Below are positions 34,095 through 42,691 of a stretch of DNA of 64,000 bases, one piece after another. The notes under the pieces are model-generated. The model saw only the letters and a program-made list of their open reading frames with translations. It was not told the DNA's origin and made no database searches. How positions within the stretch are numbered: the first letter of the stretch is position 1; every line of letters begins with the position of its first letter. The stretch lies in assembly GCF_030403775.1 (NCBI RefSeq), contig NZ_JAQMWQ010000003.1, forward strand, positions 62,001 through 126,000, in the 5' to 3' direction. This stretch comes from Paenibacillus sp. BSR1-1 (GTDB taxonomy: Bacteria > Bacillota > Bacilli > Bacillales > Cytobacillaceae). The translations under genes were made by a program, and so were the position numbers.

Positions 34095-36576
34095 AGATGT
34101 TGAACTCGTAGTAATAGAAACCTCTGAATTAAGTTTGTATATTAAGGGGAAACCATTTCACGAACGGTATGAAAGCCTTAAAGCCTATCGTAAAATGAAA
34201 AATCAGGATAGAATGTATTTCTCCTATGACGGAATTGGTATTGAACACGCCCGAGTCTATGACGTGGAAAAGGGAAACCTTGGGCCGTACCAAAAAGAAA
34301 ATCAAAAACCTATATTTTTTGAGAATGGCGTTTATCAATTAGTTGTTACTTCAAAAAATGGAATTCCTTTGTCGTTTCATCACGAAAATCCTGCTTTAAG
34401 AAAAGCAGTAGGGGTGGCTGGGTTCGGGTCCAACCAATTACTAATGGGCAATCTTTATTTCCCTAATGAGGTAGGTTTTTCAACCTTTGAGATTTACGAA
34501 GGAAATCAGCAACTGTTGGAAGTTACTCTGGAAATTTTTCCTTCTAAACTGGATTACAAAGAGGACTATAAACGTCTTATTAATGAAGTAAATGAAGAAG
34601 TATACAATTTAGCTTATCATTTTGTGAAACGGACTTACTTACATGCATCAAGTTCACCCACCGATAAACCTACATGGTCAGAGTTTTATCGGTTATTGGA
34701 TGCACACTTTATAAAGTTTATTAAGGCCGTTGAACGTATAGAAACACAGCCTCATCATGAGTTAAAAACTGTTTATCAGAAAGCTAGAGGCGATCAGCTC
34801 AGGCGAATCGATTCCATTGGCCGTAGTTATTTACGAAAACGCCCTCAGCTTTTCCAAGAAGTGAATAACGGTATCCAAATACATAGTAAAACTTTCATGC
34901 CTACTCATGGGTTGATGAGTAGAAAAAGTATATCTATAGATACATTAGAAAATCGATTTGTCAAGTGGATGATGAACAGGGTTATTGATAAGCTAGAGGG
35001 CTTGACTAAGAAATTAACAAAACAAAAGGGACCTTATGAAATTCAAATAGATGAATGGCTGTTAAACAAAATCAACCGAATGAAGAATCAATTAAAACTG
35101 AAAGTCCAAAGTTATTTTTGGCAGCAAATTAGCCAACTAGACCGGTCAGTGATGAGTTTAGTTATTCAAATGGCTTCAGGGTATAGAGATGCTTTTCAGA
35201 TTTACATAATAGTCTCAAGAGGACTCCTTTTAAATGGACGTTTTTATCAGATGTCTGTTAAGGATGTTGCTTCTTTATATGAATACTGGACTTTTATTAA
35301 GCTAGGACAAATCCTTGCACGTAAATACACACCAGTTTCTCAAGACATAGTTAAAGTCAACCGGGACGGACTATTCGTTAATCTAGATTCATCTAAATCG
35401 GCAAAAAGAATTTTCAAGCACCCGATTACAGGAGAAAAAATTATTCTTCATTATCAAAAACCGGACCGTTCCTTGCCAACTGTTTCACAAAAGCCGGATA
35501 CTGTACTAAGCATCGAGAAGAAGGGAAAGGATTTTTCATATAATTATATATTTGATGCAAAATATCGAATTGATTTTGCATTAGAAGGCTGCTATTACTA
35601 TTCCCAGTATAACGGCGCTGGCCCATTAGAAGAAGATATTAATACGATGCATAGATACCGTGATGCATTGGTTATTAAACATGGATGGGAATATGAAAGA
35701 GAAGCATTCGGGGCCTATGTTCTGTTCCCTGGATTTTTTGAGGAGGATTACGTAAATCATCCATTTTACACCAGTATTGATAAGGTGAATATTGGCGGCT
35801 TACCTTTTTTGCCAAATACAACAAATTTAGTTGAGCAATTTATCGAAAATCTCATTGAGAAAAGTCCTGAGGAATTACAAAAAGAAGGGATTCTACCTAA
35901 AGGTACAAAAGAAGAATGGATTTCGTCATTGGATAGTAAGGTTATGGTTGCTAACGTAAAAAGTAATTCAGAATATAGGAAGTTCCTAAATGATTGCTTC
36001 TTTATTATTCCAGTAAAAAGTCTGAAAAAAGGATGGCAGGAAGCAGAATTTATTTCCCTTTATCTTCCAAGAGGGGTTTCAAATGAATATAACGGGATTT
36101 ATTATTATAGCAAGATCGATGAATTGCAAATTGTAAAGGGATCAGAGGTTCATTCTGTTAATGTTGCTGATGCTGGAGAATATGCCTGTTTTAAAGTAAA
36201 GCCTTGGAACAAACTGGGACAGGTTATTCGTCCTGTTCAATATGGAATTAGTGTCTACGTCATGACAACTTTAAATACTTTAAAGTATTCTAATGAATTA
36301 CCAGAGCTGTTTATGAAGTCTAAAGAAGAGGTGACATTGTGGAGAATGCTTCGGAGGATCTCAAATCAAATTAAAGTTGATTTGGACGAAAAGATGTTGG
36401 ATTATGCTAACAACATCACTTACCTTAATTTAAGAAATCTAGATATTCAAATTGACCACTCAACAAACTTGCTGGAAATTGAAAATTCTGTAACAAAGAA
36501 AATCTTAGATCTTAAGCTTTTAGAACAAAAGCCGTCGAAAGTTTTTAAAGAGATTTTGGACATGATTGAGGATTGA
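34063..36576 (+). CDS. McrC-like DUF2357 PD-(D/E)XK nuclease, module C
   Basis: 837 residues. A beta-rich N-terminus (about 1-165) and the DUF2357 helical scaffold precede the catalytic domain, where KPDTVLSIE (near 477) and YIFDAKYRIDF (near 499) give Asp and Asp-Ala-Lys. It extends about 210 residues beyond the usual end. That tail (WQEAEFISLYLPRGV, GIYYYSKIDELQIVKG, WNKLGQVIRPVQYG) is strand-rich and looks like an added PUA-like or binding domain. The ATG at 34063 has AGGAGG 9 bases upstream and lies inside the McrB-type gene, so the two are translationally coupled. A strong terminator follows. Confidence 0.83.
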   Translation: MGLLPSGSAVEDVELVVIETSELSLYIKGKPFHERYESLKAYRKMKNQDRMYFSYDGIGIEHARVYDVEKGNLGPYQKENQKPIFFENGVYQLVVTSKNGIPLSFHHENPALRKAVGVAGFGSNQLLMGNLYFPNEVGFSTFEIYEGNQQLLEVTLEIFPSKLDYKEDYKRLINEVNEEVYNLAYHFVKRTYLHASSSPTDKPTWSEFYRLLDAHFIKFIKAVERIETQPHHELKTVYQKARGDQLRRIDSIGRSYLRKRPQLFQEVNNGIQIHSKTFMPTHGLMSRKSISIDTLENRFVKWMMNRVIDKLEGLTKKLTKQKGPYEIQIDEWLLNKINRMKNQLKLKVQSYFWQQISQLDRSVMSLVIQMASGYRDAFQIYIIVSRGLLLNGRFYQMSVKDVASLYEYWTFIKLGQILARKYTPVSQDIVKVNRDGLFVNLDSSKSAKRIFKHPITGEKIILHYQKPDRSLPTVSQKPDTVLSIEKKGKDFSYNYIFDAKYRIDFALEGCYYYSQYNGAGPLEEDINTMHRYRDALVIKHGWEYEREAFGAYVLFPGFFEEDYVNHPFYTSIDKVNIGGLPFLPNTTNLVEQFIENLIEKSPEELQKEGILPKGTKEEWISSLDSKVMVANVKSNSEYRKFLNDCFFIIPVKSLKKGWQEAEFISLYLPRGVSNEYNGIYYYSKIDELQIVKGSEVHSVNVADAGEYACFKVKPWNKLGQVIRPVQYGISVYVMTTLNTLKYSNELPELFMKSKEEVTLWRMLRRISNQIKVDLDEKMLDYANNITYLNLRNLDIQIDHSTNLLEIENSVTKKILDLKLLEQKPSKVFKEILDMIED

Positions 36577-36681
36577 GATTAACATGTAGAGAATGCCAAG
36601 TAGATTCTAGCAAATGATGATACTTGGCACTTTCCTATTAAGTAGCATAAAAAATTTGTCGCTTCTTAATGATTGTAAATA

Positions 36682-36724
36682 CCCGAATTATGGATACTAA
36701 ATAATCCATAATTCGGGCTTTTTT
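36682..36724 (+). terminator. Rho-independent terminator of module C
   Basis: CCCGAATTATGGAT pairs perfectly with ATCCATAATTCGGG, followed by a T run. Confidence 0.9.
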
Positions 36725-36827
36725 GTACTCATTTCCTATATATTTTTTAATATATTAATAAATCTATGGTATATAAATGAAGGTAATCCCTTAATAAATG
36801 TTGAATAAATTTTTTGAGGTGTTTTGA

Positions 36828-37042
36828 TTGAATCTTATTTCTTGGAATTTTCAACGGAGAATATCGAATAGGGAATATATGGAAAGTCAGTAGATCTTTC
36901 CCCTGATATTGCCGTAATACAGGAGTGTCCTCTTCATAGGAAATTTCAGGGTTCTTTTGACTATGAGGATGCTATCTGGGTGGGGAAAGATCAAAGTATA
37001 GGGTTATGTATTGTATCCTTTTCAAAGAACTATAAAATATAG
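36828..37042 (+). pseudogene. EEP-family nuclease remnant, second copy
   Basis: TTG 36828 opens NLISWNFQRRISNREYMESQ and a TAG. Shifting one base continues VDLSPDIAVIQECPLHRKFQ, then DAIWVGKDQSIGLCIVSFSK and TAG at 37040. SWN and VIQECP are the EEP metal-site strands. It carries a frame change and lacks the C-terminal catalytic half, like the fragment at 4149-4463. Confidence 0.6.
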
Positions 37043-37045
37043 GGA

Positions 37046-37471
37046 GTGAAGGAACTGAGAAAAGCCTACATAATTAATAGCAATAGTGCAAATCGGCCAG
37101 ATGGAGAAACTGAAAGAGACATGTTGAATAACGAAAAATGTTCTGCTTATTTCTCTCCATGGAAAGAAAAAATAGCTCAAATTCAACCAAATGATTTAGT
37201 ATTTTTATATAGTAATGGCAAAGGAATAATTGCAAGGGGAACATCAACAGGAGTAGTTGAAATAGCTGATTATATTAATCACGAAGGTTTCCATGAAAAT
37301 GAGGAATATTATATGCATTTAAATCGATTTGAAATATTAAATAAACCGGTATCATCATCTTCTATTAATAAAATAGTAGGTAGACATGTGGTTTTAGCAC
37401 CCACAATGGTGCAGTTGGATTATGAACGGGGTCTAAAAATTTGGCAAGCGATAACAAAGGATTATTTGTAA
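37046..37471 (+). CDS. EVE/PUA-like domain protein
   Basis: 141 residues. The chain (KAYIINSNSANRPDGETERD, ending in GRHVVLAPTMVQLDYERGLK) with a central LVFLYSNGKGIIARGTSTG strand pair fits the EVE/PUA-like fold, which binds modified bases in DNA or RNA. EVE-type proteins often sit beside McrBC and other defence genes, as here. The start is uncertain: GTG 37046 overlaps AGGGAG, while a CTG at 37055 has GTGAAGGA upstream. It begins 3 bases after the EEP remnant, perhaps once an operon partner. Confidence 0.6.
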   Translation: MKELRKAYIINSNSANRPDGETERDMLNNEKCSAYFSPWKEKIAQIQPNDLVFLYSNGKGIIARGTSTGVVEIADYINHEGFHENEEYYMHLNRFEILNKPVSSSSINKIVGRHVVLAPTMVQLDYERGLKIWQAITKDYL

Positions 37472-37548
37472 AAGATGTATGTTGAATATGAAGGATTTGG
37501 TCCAAGTTAGCAATAAAAATTGATAAAAACTGCCTTTATTATATCTTC

Positions 37549-37716
37549 ATGAAAAGCGAAAAAGAGCGGGAAGTGTCACTTTTATACATAGGGATGACCA
37601 GAGCAAAGGAATATCTTTGCTTGTCCTATTCAAGTGTATCTGAGTTTACTGAGTATCTTGATCAAAAATTAATAGAAAGAATTCAAAAGAAGAATGCAAT
37701 CGAAAAAGTAAATTAA
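37549..37716 (+). pseudogene. UvrD/Rep-type helicase C-terminal fragment
   Basis: A 55-residue frame with EREVSLLYIGMTRAKEYLCL, the motif VI (Q/xGR-like VGMTRAK) of superfamily-1 helicases, followed by the short tail YSSVSEFTEYLDQKLIER. Everything before motif V is missing. It is the end of a helicase gene, possibly from a lost defence system. Confidence 0.65.
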
Positions 37717-37947
37717 ACCTAGAAAGATAAAGAGTTGGCTTTTTGATGATTTCGGAAAGGACATCTCTTTTTTGCCTAGATGTTATTACATAGAAAATGA
37801 TTAACCATATATTCAAATGCTGAACTATATTTAGGGAAAACTTAATGTCGAATAATGATATTGGCAGGGATAGAAGAAACTATTAGTCTTTATCCTAAAA
37901 CAATAAACCTCTTGTATTACGGTAATATAATTGAGGAGATGATGATC

Positions 37948-38360
37948 ATGACGACCTTTGATATTCGATATAATTCGAAATCAGAACAAGTAGAATTGGT
38001 ATATCAAAATGGCAAAATAAATGTTTTAGCTACAGATTCTCCAACACAACCCCTTAAGTCACCAGATGAAACAAAAGAAGTATATATTTCTCCATTGGAG
38101 TAGGAAGAGTGGGAAATCTATTTCTTGTGGATCTTGAAAAAGGTGAACAAGAAGAACTAGTTATCCACGAAAATAGCTATATCCCTAAGAACATCATTTG
38201 GGATGATAATGAACATATTTATTATGCCGTTTTTTGGCTATATTGTGTAGAAACCATCCATTTAAATAAACATTGTTATCGAAAGAAACATCGTTGTACC
38301 AAATTTGGGCAATAAAGTATTTCAAATTAATGAGCAGAAATTGTTCCATTTTACTTGACG
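37948..38360 (+). pseudogene. DUF4652-like protein, broken
   Basis: After GAGGAG, ATG 37948 begins TTFDIRYNSKSEQVELVYQN and runs to YISPLE, then TAG (38101) where Trp is expected. A one-base deletion follows, and the protein continues as VGNLFLVDLEKGEQEELVIH and NIIWDDNEHIYY in the next frame. A third frame carries VIERNIVVPNLGNKVFQIN. One nonsense change plus two indels make it nonfunctional. I assign the family from memory with moderate confidence. Confidence 0.55.
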
Positions 38361-38687
38361 GTCACACTCCCCTTTACAATTTTGTGAAAACGATTTGGAT
38401 TAGCGATAATTTATTTGAAAAAATGCTATAATTGTTTATGGTAAATAGTTTTCCTTTTTTATGAATTCCCACCATAATTATCCTTCTAATCTCTGCCATA
38501 AATTCTTTCACGAAGATATACTTTTGATCTCACTTTCATTCATTTTTCCAACTTAATTACTATTTTTACAGCAGTCTTCTATGTCTATCAGACTTTACCT
38601 ATAAATTTTTCGAAGGGAAGGTGTATCTTTTCGATCAGAAAATAACTAAAACTTCATCGCTTTCATTTTTTTGAGGAGGTATAAATT
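38361..38687. other. AT-rich spacer
   Basis: No gene or clear hairpin. GAGGAGG at its right end belongs to the next gene. Confidence 0.5.
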
Positions 38688-39117
38688 ATGGCATCTTTTT
38701 TTCGCCCAGTGTCTTGCCCTGATTGTGGAAGAATTGCCATTGAAGATCATTATTATAAAACTGGAGCAGGTTATATCATCTGCCAATGCTGTGGTTGTGA
38801 AATTGATTGCGAAGCAAAATATGATAGAGAAAATAATACTTCTTATTTTGAAGAGGAAAAAAAGAAAGGGGTATGGAAAGTTATTTTTGCAAATGAAGGA
38901 TGGAATCTTCTGTAGTAATCGATTAAAGAGTCCATTAACCTATGAACAATTTGAAAACTTTAAATGGAAATTTTATGAAGTTGATGTGGATCAAGAGAAG
39001 AGTTACCTAGTTTCTTATCAGAATGGTGAATTTAAAATTTTGTTGGGTAATGTTCCTGATTATTTTCATTTGTCATTTGAGGAATATGTCGAAAAATATG
39101 GATATGATTATATATAG
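38688..39117 (+). pseudogene. Zinc-ribbon protein with a frameshift
   Basis: From ATG 38688 (GAGGAGG upstream) the frame gives VSCPDCGRIAIEDHYYKTGA and ICQCCGCEID, two Cys-x2-Cys knuckles, then a Glu/Lys-rich stretch encoded by a run of A followed by GGGG (about 38855-38870). The first frame ends at TAG 38915. The other frame continues after the A run as GYGKLFLQMKDGIFCSNRLK and then coherently to YGYDYI, TAG 39117. One indel in the homopolymer explains this. Phase variation or a sequence error are alternatives. Confidence 0.6.
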
Positions 39118-39254
39118 AGTAATATCAATAATGTAGTTGATTTTAAGGATGCGGAAGTAGGGGCGGACGCTGCTAGAATAAAGAAATTTATGATACAATT
39201 TATCAAATGAGTGGTAAGTTATTTTTCATCTTATTGAACCGGAGGCGCATGTAA

Positions 39255-39515
39255 ATGAAATGGTCTGAAGTACGTCAGCATTTTCCAGAACGTTGTGTCT
39301 TAGTAGAAGCATTAAAATCAGAAATAATGGGTAAAGAAAGAGTCATTGAAGAAATGTCAGTTATCGATGAATTTGAAAACGGCAATGCTGCATGGAAAGT
39401 ATATAAAAAACTTCATGCGGAAAATCAAAGTCGAGAATTATATATTTTTCACACAAATAATGAGGGAATAAAGGTAATTGAGCAGCCGTATATAGGAGTG
39501 CGAAGAAGAGTATGA
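39255..39515 (+). CDS. Hypothetical partner of the retropepsin-like protein, 86 aa
   Basis: The start at ATG 39255 follows CCGGAGG. The small alpha/beta protein contains WSEVRQHFPERCVLVEALKS and ELYIFHTNNEGIKVIEQPYI. Proteins like this commonly sit directly before small aspartyl-protease-like genes in Bacillus; the function is unknown. The stop overlaps the next start by 4 bases (ATGA), so the two are coupled. Confidence 0.65.
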   Translation: MKWSEVRQHFPERCVLVEALKSEIMGKERVIEEMSVIDEFENGNAAWKVYKKLHAENQSRELYIFHTNNEGIKVIEQPYIGVRRRV

Positions 39516-39904
39516 AATTTGTTATGGAGGACCAATTGCCTCTAGTTTCTGTTCATATCGAATACAATGGAATGAAAAAGAAATTTAGCAACGTGCTCCT
39601 TGATACAAGCTGCTCTTCATCCATTTTAGATACTGATTTGTTTGAAGATATCGGGCTGATGCTCGATTTAGAGAATGACATTACAAGAAAAATGTATGGA
39701 ATTGGTGGTAGTGAAATCTGTATAGAACAAAAAGTTAGCGGCATGACAATAGATAAATTCAAACTTTGTGATTTTACTATACAGCTCGGTGATGTTAGAA
39801 AAATCCATGGATTCAATGGGATCATAGGCAGTGATTTTTTTCTGGCGAATAAGCTTATCATCGACTTTGAAAATATGGAAATACGTACTAACTATGATTT
39901 CTAA
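39512..39904 (+). CDS. Retropepsin-like aspartyl protease domain protein
   Basis: 130 residues forming a single retropepsin-like lobe. FSNVLLDTSCSSSILDTDLF contains the catalytic Asp triad as Asp-Thr-Ser, and FNGIIGSDFFLANKLIIDF matches the hydrophobic-Gly strand near the C-terminus of such domains. Active members have Asp-Thr-Gly or Asp-Thr-Ser; this one has Ser, so activity as a dimer is possible. The substrate is unknown. It is translationally coupled to the 86-residue protein upstream. Confidence 0.7.
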   Translation: MKFVMEDQLPLVSVHIEYNGMKKKFSNVLLDTSCSSSILDTDLFEDIGLMLDLENDITRKMYGIGGSEICIEQKVSGMTIDKFKLCDFTIQLGDVRKIHGFNGIIGSDFFLANKLIIDFENMEIRTNYDF

Positions 39905-40165
39905 ACACTATATCATGGAAATCGTTTGAAATTGAGCAATATTGTCCAAGATTAATAGGAATCCCAGCATGATAGTATCATTCTGTCAAACTATGTTAAC
40001 ATTGTTCCTGACTTATAGAGGGATACAACATACTGGAAGTAATTTTCCTTAAACAATCTGAAGAATAAATGGATGAACTCTTTCCTAGACTATACTAAAT
40101 GATGGATAAAAATGTTTACTTTTGCCCCAGTCTAATCGTTGCAGTACTGTCATTCAAACAAAAAT

Positions 40166-40282
40166 AATCCACCCTTGAGTTTAGGGCCGCGGGTGGATTA
40201 CCACTCTAGAATAGCCGACCCCCTCCTGAGGGAACCCTCTATTGCCTGACTGGACATGTACTGCATGTCTAGTCTTTTTTAT
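40166..40282 (+). ncRNA. Candidate structured small RNA
   Basis: Three structural elements occur in 117 bases. The first is AATCCACCC pairing with GGGTGGATT (40166-40199). Next is a pyrimidine-rich stretch with CCGACCCCCTCCTGAGGG framed by AATAG and CTATT. Last is a terminator hairpin, ACTGGACATG with CATGTCTAGT, followed by T6 (40249-40280). No reading frame spans it. The exposed C-rich segment is typical of RNAs that pair with ribosome-binding sites. I could not assign it to a known family. Confidence 0.55.
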
Positions 40283-40623
40283 TTTATTTATTAATTTGGC
40301 TCTTTTTGTATAGGCTCTGTTAGATCAATGAGTGTAATTCCAAAACCAATATTGATTTATTAGTAAAATAATTTGAAACGTTAAAGTGCTAAAAAGCCGT
40401 GCGAATAGGATATTAAATTGTCGATAGTTCCATTATCTTAGAAGAAATTTATTTTGTTTGCTAAAAAAAGTGGTTTATTGACATCGGGAAATAACAATAT
40501 ATTTATGTTGGAAATAATAAATTTATAAGGGTAATTCAAAATACATAGAGGGGAGAATTGGTTAGTTTCATTTTAAAGAGAAATAAATAAATAAATAAAT
40601 AAGCGGGGCAAGGGGTGTATAAC

Positions 40624-40707
40624 TTGAAAAGAGTTTCTATGTTCCTAACATTTTTAATGTTACTATCAATCTTATTACCTATTAAGTCTATGGCTGCTAC
40701 AAATACA
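40624..40707 (+). pseudogene. Orphan signal-peptide fragment
   Basis: TTG 40624 after AAGGGG begins KRVSMFLTFLMLLSILLPIK, then SMAATNTSP: a complete signal peptide with a cleavage site and the first mature residues. Coding then stops abruptly and the minus-strand dacA-like fragment begins. It could be the missing leader of the subtilase at 42692, separated by the intervening guaB segment (inference). Confidence 0.5.
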
Positions 40708-40708
40708 A

Positions 40709-40840
40709 GCCCAATGCACCGTCTGCACTTACATTTAATGCTGCTTTTGCCCTAGCTGAACTCGCTCCGGCAAATAGGCTGAAAAACACCATGATTGCCA
40801 TGAAGCCGGCAATGTATTTCTGATAAACATGTTTGTTCAC
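40709..40840 (-). pseudogene. 5' fragment of a dacA-like gene downstream of guaB
   Basis: GTG 40840 follows GGAGGG and encodes NKHVYQKYIAGFMAIMVFFS, LFAGASSARAKAALNVSADGA and little more before a junction near 40709. The leader and the LNVxAxxA start of the mature chain resemble D-Ala-D-Ala carboxypeptidase DacA. guaB-dacA is the standard Bacillus gene order, and this fragment is directly downstream of guaB on the same strand. Only about 43 codons remain. Confidence 0.5.
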
Positions 40841-41002
40841 TATATATAACCCTCCAACGTTTTATTACACCTTGGTTATTTTATCATAACTACTTAGTAA
40901 ATCATAGACAGAGCATCGACCCATCTTACATCCATTTTTTGTACTAGGCAGGACTTTTTTTATAAAAAAACAGAGAGGCTTCCCGGCCCCCCCGTTTAAA
41001 AA

Positions 41003-42571
<1,569 letters not shown>

Positions 42572-42691
42572 TTAATTTGGATATTCAATTTAAGGATTGG
42601 AAAAGCTTCGCCTGCTTCTTTTCAGCAGAATACTGCCAAGCTTTTTTAAGAAAATGTTACCAAAAAGGCGGAGTCGAAAATCCTGCCAAAA

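Noticed and set aside
38671..38860. N-terminal part of a 148-codon frame overlapping the zinc-ribbon gene
   Set aside because: Only its 3' half is coherent coding sequence; the 5' half is the out-of-frame shadow of the Cys-x2-Cys region.
40139..40168. Sigma-A promoter (TTGCAG, 18 bases, AATAAT) for the candidate small RNA
   Set aside because: The predicted start would fall inside the first hairpin stem, so the fit is not convincing.
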